Shown in pieces: positions 17,543 to 26,205 of a stretch of DNA of 64,000 nt. Numbering within the stretch: the stretch's first letter is position 1; each line of letters begins with the position of its first letter. The translations under genes were made by a program, and so were the position numbers. The notes below the pieces were generated by a model, which saw only the letters and a program-made list of their open reading frames with translations, made no database searches and was not told the DNA's origin. Source of the DNA: Halomonas daqiaonensis (lineage in GTDB: Bacteria; Pseudomonadota; Gammaproteobacteria; Pseudomonadales; Halomonadaceae); the NCBI RefSeq assembly GCF_900109725.1, contig NZ_FOBC01000001.1, forward strand, positions 1 to 64,000, written 5' to 3'.

Positions 17543-19159
17543 ATGACAGATTTCAAGCTGCCCGATATCGGCGAAGGTATCGTGGAGTGTGAGGTAGTGG
17601 AGTGGCGCATCAAAGAGGGTGACGTCATCGAGGAAGACCAGCCGGTGGTCGAGGTGATGACCGACAAGGCGCTGGTCGAGATCACCGCCCCAGAGGCGGG
17701 GCGAGTCACCCGGTTGTACGTGCCCAAGGGCGAGATCGCCAAGGTACATGCGCCGCTGTTTGCCTACGAGGCCGAGGGAGAGGCGCCTGCGGAGCCGAGT
17801 GCCCAGCAGCGCAGCTCCAACAAGGAAGAAGTCACCCCGCCAGAGCCGGCACCGTCGACGGCATCGCCATCGGGTGGTGCCAGCAAGGACTTTATCCTGC
17901 CGGATATCGGCGAGGGTATCGTCGAGTGCGAAGTGGTGGAGTGGCGCATCGCCGAGGGCGATATGATCGAGGAGGACCAGCCGGTCGTGGATGTGATGAC
18001 CGACAAGGCGCTGGTCGAGATCACCGCGCCGGAAGCGGGTAGGGTCACCCGGCTGTACGTGGCCAAGGGTGAGATTGCCAGGGTCCATGCGCCGCTGTTT
18101 GCCTATGCTCCGGAGCATGCCGAGGATACCGGCGAGACCGCCTCGACGGCATCTTCGCTACCCCAGTCTGCAGCCCGCCAGGCTCCTCGCTCGGACATGC
18201 CCGCGACCTCTTCGGCTTCGGCCTCGCAGGCCAGTGGTCAAGGCCCACACGGGCGGATTCCGGCGAGCCCTGCGGTGCGTCGTCTGCTGCGCGAGCACGG
18301 GCTGCGCCTCGAGCAGGTACCCGGGTCCGGCAAGCAGGGGCGGGTGTTGAAGGAGGACGTTCAGGCCTTCCTGGAGCGCGGCGACACGGCCGCTGCGGCG
18401 TCGACACCCGCTCGGGAGGCAGTTCCCTCGACCCGGCCGGCGACCGGCGAGGGGGAGGTGCGCGTCGAACCCTTGCGCGGTGTGCGAGCCGCCATGGCTC
18501 GCCAGATGGTGGCCTCGGCCTCGACGATCCCGCACTTCCAGTACGGTGAGGAGCTCGACGTCACCGAGCTGCTGGCGATGCGCGAGCGCCTCAAGCCCGA
18601 GGCCCAGGCCTTTGATGCGCGCCTGACGTTGATGCCCTTCTTCATGAAAGCCATGGCGTTGGCGGTCCGCGACTTCCCGATCCTCAACAGCCGCCTCAAC
18701 GAGGCAGGCGACGAGATCCACTACCTGCCATCCTGCAACATTGGTATGGCCGTGGACGGCAAGGCGGGACTGATGGTGCCCAATGTGAAGGGGGTGGAGC
18801 GGCTGACCCTGCTGGAGATCGCCGGCGAGATCCAGCGGCTGACCGCCGAGGCCCGTGAGGGCAGGGTGGCGTCATCCGACCTCAGGGGCGGGACCATCAC
18901 TATCTCCAATATCGGGGCACTGGGCGGAACCTATGCGGCACCGATCATCAATGCCCCCGAAGTCGCTATCGTCGCCATCGGCAAGACCCAGTGGCTGCCA
19001 CGCTTCGATGCCCAGGGTGCGGTGGTCAAGCGGGCGATCATGAGCGTCACCTGGGCGGGGGATCATCGCCTGATCGACGGTGGCACCATCGCTCGCTTCT
19101 GCAATACCTGGAAGGGCTATCTGGAAGCGCCGGAGACGATGCTTCTGCATCTGGGTTGA
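17543..19159 (+). CDS. bkdB: Branched-chain 2-oxoacid dehydrogenase E2, dihydrolipoamide acyltransferase with two lipoyl domains
   Basis: This 538-residue core enzyme transfers the acyl group to CoA. Two lipoyl domains lie at about residues 3-78 and 116-191, each with the lipoylation motif MTDKALVEI. A peripheral-subunit-binding domain is near 235-275 (ASPAVRRLLREHGL ... GSGKQGRVLKEDV). The catalytic domain ends with DHRLIDGGTIARF, which carries the active-site His and Asp. The lipoyl domains are nearly identical in sequence and joined by Ala/Pro/Ser-rich linkers, which suggests a recent internal duplication. Branched-chain E2 enzymes often have one lipoyl domain, so two is notable. Confidence 0.9.
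   Translation: MTDFKLPDIGEGIVECEVVEWRIKEGDVIEEDQPVVEVMTDKALVEITAPEAGRVTRLYVPKGEIAKVHAPLFAYEAEGEAPAEPSAQQRSSNKEEVTPPEPAPSTASPSGGASKDFILPDIGEGIVECEVVEWRIAEGDMIEEDQPVVDVMTDKALVEITAPEAGRVTRLYVAKGEIARVHAPLFAYAPEHAEDTGETASTASSLPQSAARQAPRSDMPATSSASASQASGQGPHGRIPASPAVRRLLREHGLRLEQVPGSGKQGRVLKEDVQAFLERGDTAAAASTPAREAVPSTRPATGEGEVRVEPLRGVRAAMARQMVASASTIPHFQYGEELDVTELLAMRERLKPEAQAFDARLTLMPFFMKAMALAVRDFPILNSRLNEAGDEIHYLPSCNIGMAVDGKAGLMVPNVKGVERLTLLEIAGEIQRLTAEAREGRVASSDLRGGTITISNIGALGGTYAAPIINAPEVAIVAIGKTQWLPRFDAQGAVVKRAIMSVTWAGDHRLIDGGTIARFCNTWKGYLEAPETMLLHLG
17551..18109 (+). repeat. Tandem duplication of the lipoyl-domain coding segment
   Basis: About 220 bases at 17551-17770 recur at about 17890-18109, offset by 339 bases (113 codons). 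The protein copies differ at only a few residues, and the DNA differs mostly at third codon positions. The duplication is in frame and intact. Confidence 0.8.
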
Positions 19160-19361
19160 GCCATGCCACGACCATGGGGGCGTTGCCTCGCCATGGTCGT
19201 GGCCTACCGTTTCGACGGCGAGATCGACGTAGCCAGCCTGCCCCAGTACCCTTGGCAAACTACCGAGCCGCAGGTCGATCATGTCACCTTCCGGACGGCA
19301 AGCGCCTGCTGCTTCGGCTTTTCGGCGGGCTATCGATTCACCAGCGGCGGGAGAATGCCAG
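19160..19361. other. Gap between bkdB and the MTHFR-like gene, with an unassigned open frame
   Basis: No recognisable gene lies in these 202 bases. A frame open from ATG 19163 to 19477 has fairly normal codon use up to about 19345 (it includes VVAYRFDGEIDVA) and then runs into the next gene in another frame. I do not recognise the product. It could be a small gene, a decayed remnant or chance. Confidence 0.3.
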
Positions 19362-20282
19362 ATGCGGAGCCCGGTGGCGCGTTCGGCCACTCCGGACGAG
19401 TTCGTCCTGGAGGCCGTGCCGCCAGAAGTCGAACGCGGGGAGGCCGGTATAGAGGCGGCGGTGGAACGCGTCGCTGAGCTGCACGCGGCCCTGGGCCTGG
19501 ATGCCGTCAATATCCCCGAGATCCATGAGGAGAAGGCCAAGAGCCGGCAAGGTGAGCGACGCCGCCCTTTCTTGCCGCGGGTGGAGCCACGCGTGCTTGC
19601 CGCACACATCCAGGAGCGCCTCGACATCCCCTGCATCATCAATCGTGTGGTGGTTCACCTCGAGCGCGACCGCCAGCTCGACTGGTTCCGCGAGACCTGG
19701 GAGCACTACGGCATCCGGCGCTTCGTGCTCGTTGGCGGCGAGAGCAGTGACAAGCGCTATCCCGGCCCCTCGGTTCCCGAAGCCAATACGCTACTGCGCG
19801 AGCACCTGGCGATCCCCGGCGGGGAGGTCGGCAACATCTGCATTCCCTCGCGGCGCGGGGAGGTCGAACGCCTGCAGCACAAGCTGCGCTCCGGCGCGAC
19901 ATTCTTTACCACCCAGGTCCTCTTTCATGCCGAGGAGATCACGGCCCTGCTCGATGCCCTCGGTGAGCGTATGGAAGAGGGCACCCGTGCTCCCGCCTTC
20001 CTGGTGTCACTCGCGCCGGTGCGCTCTGAGCGCAACATCCGCTTCCTGCGCTGGCTCGGCGTGAGCCTCTCCCATGAGCTGGAGGCCTGGCTCACCGCCG
20101 ATGAAGCGGCGGTGACCGAGCGCTCGCTGAGCCACCTCCACGAGACATGGCGCCACATCGTCGATCATGCCATTACCCGGCATTCCCCTTGTTCGCTCGG
20201 GGTCAACATCGCCCCCATCGGACGGATTCCCTCAGCCACCACCGTCGCCCTTGGCCGGGCGTTGCGTGATGTTACGCCTTGA
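19362..20282 (+). CDS. Methylenetetrahydrofolate-reductase-like protein
   Basis: The protein of 306 residues resembles the compact, mycobacterial-type methylenetetrahydrofolate reductases. The start DEFVLEAVPPEVE, the strand RFVLVGGESSDKRYPGPSVPEA, the FFTTQVLFHAEE segment and the LVSLAPVRSERNIRFLRWLGV helix correspond to the TIM-barrel core of the MetF superfamily. Such enzymes interconvert methylene- and methyl-tetrahydrofolate. The start is ATG 19362, 8 nt after GGGAG (19349-19353); the frame is open further upstream without a good site. It follows the bkd operon and may use flavin differently from classical MetF. The exact substrate is not certain. Confidence 0.65.
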   Translation: MRSPVARSATPDEFVLEAVPPEVERGEAGIEAAVERVAELHAALGLDAVNIPEIHEEKAKSRQGERRRPFLPRVEPRVLAAHIQERLDIPCIINRVVVHLERDRQLDWFRETWEHYGIRRFVLVGGESSDKRYPGPSVPEANTLLREHLAIPGGEVGNICIPSRRGEVERLQHKLRSGATFFTTQVLFHAEEITALLDALGERMEEGTRAPAFLVSLAPVRSERNIRFLRWLGVSLSHELEAWLTADEAAVTERSLSHLHETWRHIVDHAITRHSPCSLGVNIAPIGRIPSATTVALGRALRDVTP

Positions 20283-20302
20283 CCCCGAATAGGAGACTGT
20301 CC

Positions 20303-21883
20303 ATGAGTCGTGAACTGATCCAGGCGTTGCAGGATCCCGAGTGCTACGATCACCCGGTCAGCGACTTCGAATTGCACGAGACCCACATCTCCTGGGTGCT
20401 GCTCACCGGCGAATACGCCTACAAGATCAAGAAGTCCTTGGACTTCGGCTTCCTCGATTTCTCCACCCTGGAACAGCGCCGCCACTTCTGCGCCGAAGAG
20501 GTGCGCCTGAATCGCCGTCTGGCGCCGGATCTCTATCTGGAGGTCGTGCCGATCACCGGCAGCGCGGCGGCGCCAACGCTGGGCGGGGAGGGGGAGCCCT
20601 TCGAATACGCCATTCGCATGCAGCAGTTCGACACGTCGCAGATGCTGGATCGATTGCAGGAGGAGGGACGCCTGGAGGTGGTGCACCTGGATGCGCTGGC
20701 CGACCAACTGGCCGATTTCCATCAGGGCTTGCCGGCGACTCGTGAACAGACACTGGGCTCACCGGCGCGCGTGCGTGCCGATGCCGAGGAGAACTTCGAG
20801 CAGATCCTCGCCTTGCTCGACGATCCACAGCAGCGTGACCAACTGGAACGTCTGGCTGCCTGGACTCGTGAGACCTTCGAGCGCCTGGAACCCCAACTGA
20901 CGCGTCGCCACCGGGAAGGACATGTCCGTGAGTGCCACGGCGATCTGCACCTGGCCAACATCGTCCTCTACCACGGCGAGGTCACGGTGTTCGACTGCAT
21001 CGAGTTCAACGACGGCCTGCGCTGGATCGATACCAGCAACGACCTGGCCTTCCTGCTCATGGACCTCGAACATCGCGGGGAGACGGAGCTGGCCAACCGG
21101 GTGCTGAATCGCTACCTGCAGGGGTACGGGGATTTCGACTGCCTGCCGCTGCTCGACTTCTACAAGGCCTACCGAGCCACGGTGCGTGCCAAGATCGCGC
21201 TGCTCACCTGTGGCAGTGCGAACCTGGATGCCACCGAACGCGCTCGCCTGCTGGACACCTATCAGTCCTATATCGACCTGGCGGAGCGCTATGCCCAGCC
21301 TCGCCAGCCCTACTTGCTGGTGACCACCGGCGTTTCCGGCAGCGGCAAGAGCTGGCTGAGCCAGCGCCTGTCGGCGTCGCTGGGGCTTTTGTGGCTGCGC
21401 TCCGACGTGGAGCGCAAGCGCCTGTTCGGGCTGACGCCGCTGGCCGACAGCCACGCCCGGCCTGACCTGAACCTCTATACCCCGGAGGCTACCCGCGACA
21501 CCTACCGGCGACTGGTCGACCTGGCCGCCAAGGCCCTGATGGCCGGCTACCCCGTCATCGTCGACTCCGCAGCCCTGGCACGGGCGCAGCGTGACCAGTT
21601 GATCGAGGTCGCCCGTGCACAAGGGGTTCCCTACCTGCTGCTCGAGTGCCGCGCGGCCGAGGAGCAGCTTCGCCAACGGCTGCGCGGCCGGGCGGCGGCG
21701 GGGGGCGACCCCTCCGAGGCGGATGAGCAGATCATGGAGCGTCAACAGGCCGATGCGCGGCCCCTGGCCGAGGCAGAGCAAGCCTACTCCCTGCGCGTGG
21801 AGACCGTCGACCTGGGCGATGCCGAGCCCGTGGCCCGTCAGATTCGCGAGCGGCTGCTCGCCACTCAAGTGACTCACCCCTGA
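20303..21883 (+). CDS. Fused aminoglycoside-phosphotransferase-like / P-loop kinase protein
   Basis: This 526-residue protein joins two kinase-type modules. The N-terminal half is APH-like, with the catalytic loop HGDLHLAN at about residue 212 and a metal-site Asp in VFDCIEFND. The C-terminal half has a Walker A motif GVSGSGKS at 343-350 and resembles zeta-toxin/gluconate-kinase-type P-loop enzymes (LRSDVERKRLFGL). The family is widespread in proteobacteria, and its substrate is not known. ATG 20303 follows AGGAG at 20291-20295. It sits one base before the Ser/Thr kinase-like gene, so the two are probably co-expressed. There is no reason to call it a resistance gene. Confidence 0.75.
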   Translation: MSRELIQALQDPECYDHPVSDFELHETHISWVLLTGEYAYKIKKSLDFGFLDFSTLEQRRHFCAEEVRLNRRLAPDLYLEVVPITGSAAAPTLGGEGEPFEYAIRMQQFDTSQMLDRLQEEGRLEVVHLDALADQLADFHQGLPATREQTLGSPARVRADAEENFEQILALLDDPQQRDQLERLAAWTRETFERLEPQLTRRHREGHVRECHGDLHLANIVLYHGEVTVFDCIEFNDGLRWIDTSNDLAFLLMDLEHRGETELANRVLNRYLQGYGDFDCLPLLDFYKAYRATVRAKIALLTCGSANLDATERARLLDTYQSYIDLAERYAQPRQPYLLVTTGVSGSGKSWLSQRLSASLGLLWLRSDVERKRLFGLTPLADSHARPDLNLYTPEATRDTYRRLVDLAAKALMAGYPVIVDSAALARAQRDQLIEVARAQGVPYLLLECRAAEEQLRQRLRGRAAAGGDPSEADEQIMERQQADARPLAEAEQAYSLRVETVDLGDAEPVARQIRERLLATQVTHP

Positions 21884-21884
21884 C

Positions 21885-23723
21885 ATGACCCAGGCGTCCC
21901 TGCAGCAGTTCTACATTCCGGAAGAGCAGTCGATCTACCTGCTCAGCCATGACGACGCCCGCAAGCTCAAGGCGTGGGTGGCGCTGTGCCAGGCCCAGCT
22001 CGAACAGCTGGGCTACCGGGACATCGAACTGATCGGCAAGGGTGCCTACGGCTTCGTCTTCGCCGGGCTCACCGAGCTGGGTGAGCAGTACGTCTTCAAG
22101 TTCACGCGCGTCAATCTGTCCCAGCGCCTTCAGGACCGCCTCGAGGAAGAGGCCTTCATGCTGGAGCAGGTCGACCATCCTCGGGTGCCCAAGCTGATCG
22201 TCTTCCAGCGGGTGCGCAGCCAGTCGGTGCTGGTGATGCAGCGCGCCCCGGGCTTCAACATGGAGGAGGTCTCGCTGCATGAAGGGCGTCTGTCGCCACG
22301 CCTGGTGGTGCGCATCGCCGACCAGCTGGCCGATATCCTGCGCACCCTGCGCCGCGAGAGTGGGCCGGCCGGCAAGCCGGTGGTGCATGGCGACATCAAG
22401 CCTTCCAACCTGGTCTTCGACGATGCCCACGAGACCATCGCGCTGATCGACTGGGGCTCCTCGGTGTTCGCCCAGCTCGATGCCAGCCTGCAGTTCGTGT
22501 CGACCAACGTCATGGAGCTGATGTCGGACAACCTGCAGCAGACCAATGCCCGCCTGGGGGACGTCTACTTCATCGGCGATGAACAGCTCAACGGGGCGCT
22601 GTCGTCGCCACGTTTCGACGAGCAGGGAGCGGCGGCCACGCTCTATGCGCTAGCCTCGGCCCAGTCCTGTCGCTTCGGCCACCGTGCCATCCCCGCCACT
22701 TCCCTGGGGCTACCCATGGAATTTGCGCGCATGCTCGACGGCATGCTCGATCCCGACCTGCGAACGCGCATGCAGGCCGGCGATCATTTCATCCGCGAGA
22801 TGCCTCAGCTCGCCCGCCTGGTGATGCTCGATCTGCCCACCCCCCAGGAGGCCCCCTTGGTGCCGGTCTGGAGCCGGCCGGCGGGTCACGAGATCGACAC
22901 CGTGGTCTACAGCTCGCGCAAGTCCTTCCTGCGCGAGGAGGGTGGGCGTGAGACTCTCAACGACGTCAACGATGTCCAGCTCGATCGCTATTACAAGAAT
23001 TTCATGCAGAACATGGGCGAGACCGAGAAGGCTTTCCTGGCAGCGGTGAGCCGGCTGGGCAAGTATCCGGTGGTGGGCGGGCTGGCGGTGCGCTGGGAGG
23101 CCGACGGGGTCTATATCGACACCTCGCTCAATCTGCATGACCCGCAGCGGCGTGGTGCCTTCATCGCCGCGGTCAACAACATGGTGACCCTGGCCCGGGC
23201 GATCCACCGCCGCGGCATCTTCAAGAGCTGCCTATTTAATGCCCGTGACACCTTGCATCTGGATCGGCAGAGCGTCGAGGCGCCCTTCGAGATCCAGCCC
23301 GGGATGCGGCTGCACTATGAAGTCAGCGCGGTACCCGAACTCGAGGATCGCACACGCCTGCACAGCTACTTCGAGGATGGTCCGGACCCGGAGGAGTTCC
23401 TGGTGCTGCCCCAGGCGATCATCGCCTCGCTGGAGGCACTCAACGACATCCACCACACGGGCATGATCATCTTCGAGGCGCTGCCTCAGCACCTCAAGAT
23501 CCACAGCCACTACCGGCTGCTCGACCCCTCCCGGGAGGAAGAGTTCCGGCGTCGCCTGGATGACATCCTCGACGCGGTGGGGCTGATCGAGGGGCTCGGC
23601 GTCTCGGGCTTCATGAAGATGCCCTACAAGGACACGCGCTTCTTCGCCCATATCGAGCGCCAGCCTGAACGTTTCTATCCCCGCGATCCCCGGGCGGTGC
23701 TGGCGCAACGCTCCCGCGGATAA
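21885..23723 (+). CDS. Eukaryotic-like Ser/Thr protein kinase domain protein
   Basis: This 612-residue protein has a protein-kinase-like N-terminal half: a Gly-rich segment GKGAYGFVF near residue 50, Lys in YVFKFTRV, the catalytic loop HGDIKPSN at 168-175, and LIDWGSS in place of DFG. The C-terminal half, about 300 residues, shows no motif I recognise. No transmembrane segment is visible, so it is probably cytoplasmic. It starts at ATG 21885, directly after the APH/P-loop gene stop. The DWG variant of the metal motif is common in related atypical kinases. The substrate is unknown. Confidence 0.75.
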   Translation: MTQASLQQFYIPEEQSIYLLSHDDARKLKAWVALCQAQLEQLGYRDIELIGKGAYGFVFAGLTELGEQYVFKFTRVNLSQRLQDRLEEEAFMLEQVDHPRVPKLIVFQRVRSQSVLVMQRAPGFNMEEVSLHEGRLSPRLVVRIADQLADILRTLRRESGPAGKPVVHGDIKPSNLVFDDAHETIALIDWGSSVFAQLDASLQFVSTNVMELMSDNLQQTNARLGDVYFIGDEQLNGALSSPRFDEQGAAATLYALASAQSCRFGHRAIPATSLGLPMEFARMLDGMLDPDLRTRMQAGDHFIREMPQLARLVMLDLPTPQEAPLVPVWSRPAGHEIDTVVYSSRKSFLREEGGRETLNDVNDVQLDRYYKNFMQNMGETEKAFLAAVSRLGKYPVVGGLAVRWEADGVYIDTSLNLHDPQRRGAFIAAVNNMVTLARAIHRRGIFKSCLFNARDTLHLDRQSVEAPFEIQPGMRLHYEVSAVPELEDRTRLHSYFEDGPDPEEFLVLPQAIIASLEALNDIHHTGMIIFEALPQHLKIHSHYRLLDPSREEEFRRRLDDILDAVGLIEGLGVSGFMKMPYKDTRFFAHIERQPERFYPRDPRAVLAQRSRG

Positions 23724-23751
23724 AGGTGGACTCCTCGTTCGTCGTTGGCCT

Positions 23752-24288
23752 TTACAGCGAGGCGGCGGAGCGGGCGGCCTGGTCATAGAGCCCGGACATG
23801 GCCCGCAGCAGTCCCGCCAGGCGACTCATCTCCTCGCGTTCGATACCCATGGAGGAGAGTGAGTCGACCAGGCAGGCCTCGCGGATCTCGGCATAGCGGC
23901 CACAGGCCTCCCGCCCCGGCTCGGTGGTGCCAAAGAAGGTCTCCTTGCCCTGCTTTTGGCCGGCCACCAGACCCAGGCGGGTCAGCTTCTTCAGGGCATA
24001 GGTCACCGTATGGGTGTCCTCGACGTTGAGCACCAGGCAGATGTCTGCCTGGCGCTTGGCGCGCTCGCGATGATTGACGCTGTGCAGTACCAGCACGTCC
24101 AGGGGACCGAGTTCCGGATAACCGGTGGCCGTCATGCAGCGCACCATCCAGCGGTCGAAGGCATGGCCGGCGATGATCAGGCCGAACTCGAACTCCGAGA
24201 GTTCCTGACTGCTGCGCGAAAGATGCTCCGAGGAGACGATGGGTCCGCGGGGTGTCCTTGCACTTGTCACCTGGTACTCCTTTTCCAT
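23752..24288 (-). CDS. MarR-type winged-helix regulator of the TRAP operon
   Basis: This 178-residue protein has a winged helix-turn-helix in the middle (QADICLVLNVEDTHTVTYALKKLTRLGLV, then wing GQKQGKETFFGTTEPG), typical of MarR-like regulators. It lies 2 nt after the TRAP large permease gene on the same strand and is probably the last gene of that operon, so it may control the TRAP and divergent pxp genes. The effector is unknown; 5-oxoproline or a related compound would fit the context. Confidence 0.75.
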   Translation of the reverse strand: MEKEYQVTSARTPRGPIVSSEHLSRSSQELSEFEFGLIIAGHAFDRWMVRCMTATGYPELGPLDVLVLHSVNHRERAKRQADICLVLNVEDTHTVTYALKKLTRLGLVAGQKQGKETFFGTTEPGREACGRYAEIREACLVDSLSSMGIEREEMSRLAGLLRAMSGLYDQAARSAASL

Positions 24289-24290
24289 GA

Positions 24291-25586
24291 TCAGTTGCCC
24301 ATGGCCTGGGGCAGCCAGGTGACGATGCCGGGGAAGAGACTGATCAGCACCACACCCAGCATCATCAGGAAGAAGAACGGCATGGCCGCCCAGGCGATCG
24401 ACAGGATATTGCGACCCGTCATGCCCTGCAGCACGAAGAGGTTGAAGCCGATGGGCGGGGTGATCTGCGACATTTCCACCACGACCACCAGATAGATCCC
24501 GAACCAGATCAGGTCGATACCCGCGGCCTCGACCATGGGCAGCATGATCGAGGTGGTCAGCACCACCACCGAGATGCCGTCGAGGAAACAGCCCAGCAGG
24601 ATGAAGAACAGCGTCAATGCCGCCAGCAGCATGAACGGCGACAATCCCATGGTGCCGATCCAGGCGGCGAGCTCCCGGGGAAGGCCAGTGAAGCCCATGG
24701 CGGCGGTCAGGAAGGAGGCGCCTGCCAGGATGAAGGCGATCATGGTCGAGGTGCGCACCGCCCCCAGCAGAGCGTCGCGAAACACCAGGCGATCCATGGT
24801 GCCCTGAATCCGGGCCAGCAGCAGCGACAGCACCACCCCCACGGCCGCTGCCTCGGTGGGGGAGGCCAGGCCGGCATAGATCGAACCGATCACCCCGACG
24901 ATCAGCGCCAGCAAGGGAAGCAGACGGCGCGTCCGGCGCAGTTTCTCGACCAGCGGCAGGCCGGTCTCGGCGGGGGGGATCTTGTCCGGGAAGCGCCAGG
25001 ACCAGAGCATCAGGTAGGCGGCGAACAGCGAGATCAGCAGCAGGCCCGGGAAGATGCCGGCCATGAACAGGCGGGCGATGGACTGATCGGTGGCCACCCC
25101 GTAGACGATCAGGATGATCGAGGGTGGGATCAGCAGGCCGAGGGTCGCGGAGCCGGCCAGGGTGCCGATGATGAGCTGCTCGTCGTAGCCGCGGCGGGTG
25201 AGTTCGGGAATGGTCATCCGGCCCATGGTGGCGCAGGTCGCCGCCGAGGAGCCGGAAACGGCGGCGAACAGGCCGCAGCCCACCACATTGGTATGCAACA
25301 GGCGCCCTGGAATGCGCTGCATCCAGGGTGACAGGCCGGTGAACATGTCGTCGGCGAGCCGTGAGCGAAAGAGAATCTCGCCCATCCAGATGAACATCGG
25401 CAGGGCGGTGAGCTCCCAGCTGTAGCTTTCGCCCCAGACATTCGAGGCGAGCACGTCGCCGGTGGGTACCGAGGTGAACTGCGAGAGCCCCAGCCAGCCC
25501 AGCCCCAGCAGGGAGAAGGCCACCCAGACGCCGCTGCCGAGCAGCAGCAGCAGAGCGGTGAAGAGGACCGCCATCATCACGAGCAT
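24291..25586 (-). CDS. TRAP transporter large permease (DctM type)
   Basis: This 431-residue membrane protein has about 12 hydrophobic segments. Typical DctM segments are MFIWMGEILFRSRLADDMF, AAVSGSSAATCATMGRMTIPEL and LLIPPSIILIVYGV. It forms the ion-coupled channel of a tripartite TRAP importer with the small subunit and the binding protein encoded upstream. Marine and halophilic bacteria often use sodium-driven TRAP systems for organic acids. Confidence 0.92.
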   Translation of the reverse strand: MLVMMAVLFTALLLLLGSGVWVAFSLLGLGWLGLSQFTSVPTGDVLASNVWGESYSWELTALPMFIWMGEILFRSRLADDMFTGLSPWMQRIPGRLLHTNVVGCGLFAAVSGSSAATCATMGRMTIPELTRRGYDEQLIIGTLAGSATLGLLIPPSIILIVYGVATDQSIARLFMAGIFPGLLLISLFAAYLMLWSWRFPDKIPPAETGLPLVEKLRRTRRLLPLLALIVGVIGSIYAGLASPTEAAAVGVVLSLLLARIQGTMDRLVFRDALLGAVRTSTMIAFILAGASFLTAAMGFTGLPRELAAWIGTMGLSPFMLLAALTLFFILLGCFLDGISVVVLTTSIMLPMVEAAGIDLIWFGIYLVVVVEMSQITPPIGFNLFVLQGMTGRNILSIAWAAMPFFFLMMLGVVLISLFPGIVTWLPQAMGN

Positions 25587-25602
25587 GCTGTGTCTCCCGG
25601 GC

Positions 25603-26154
25603 TCATTGCTGGCCGCTGTCGTCGATGGTGAAGGTGGACGGCCGGGTCAGTGCGGTCGCCAGGGTCGCCAGCCAGGCCTCGGCCAGTGCCAGGCAGAACA
25701 GCACCACGCCGGTGAGCATGGCCGACTGAGGGATCCATAGCGGAATGTTCACCAGGCCGTAGGAGGACTCGTTGAAGGCGATGCTGTCGGCCAGTAGCCA
25801 GTAGAGGTACCAGCCGAGATAGAGGCTGAGCACCAGGGCCACGCTCAGGCAGAAGAGCTCGACGAAGGCGCGCGGGGCGGCGGGAAGCCGCCCGATCAGC
25901 AGCGTCACGCGAATATGGCCGCCATGGATGAAGGTGTACGCGAGCCCCAGGAAACTGGCACCGACCAGCAGGAAACCGGAGATTTGCGCGAGGCCGGGAA
26001 TCGCCAGACCGATGCGGTCGCCACCGATGGCGGTGGCGATGAGATCGATGATGCGCCCGAGGATCTGGGCGGTGATCAGGGTACAGATCAGGCAGAGACA
26101 CAGGGCGGCCAGGTAGCCCCCCCACTGGTAGAGCGGTCGCAGGCGATAGGTCAT
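25603..26154 (-). CDS. TRAP transporter small permease (DctQ type)
   Basis: This 183-residue protein has four hydrophobic segments, as in DctQ proteins, with the conserved HIRVTLLIGRLP turn in the middle. It is encoded between the binding protein and the large permease and should pair with DctM in the inner membrane. There are 16 nt to the large permease gene. Confidence 0.88.
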   Translation of the reverse strand: MTYRLRPLYQWGGYLAALCLCLICTLITAQILGRIIDLIATAIGGDRIGLAIPGLAQISGFLLVGASFLGLAYTFIHGGHIRVTLLIGRLPAAPRAFVELFCLSVALVLSLYLGWYLYWLLADSIAFNESSYGLVNIPLWIPQSAMLTGVVLFCLALAEAWLATLATALTRPSTFTIDDSGQQ

Positions 26155-26205
26155 GGTGAGAACCGGAGGTTGATGCCGGGACGAGGCGTCCCGGCGGATG
26201 GCGGA

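Noticed and set aside
20303-21200. Possible aminoglycoside-resistance gene
   Set aside because: The APH-like half belongs to a widespread fused family with a P-loop domain, not to known resistance enzymes.
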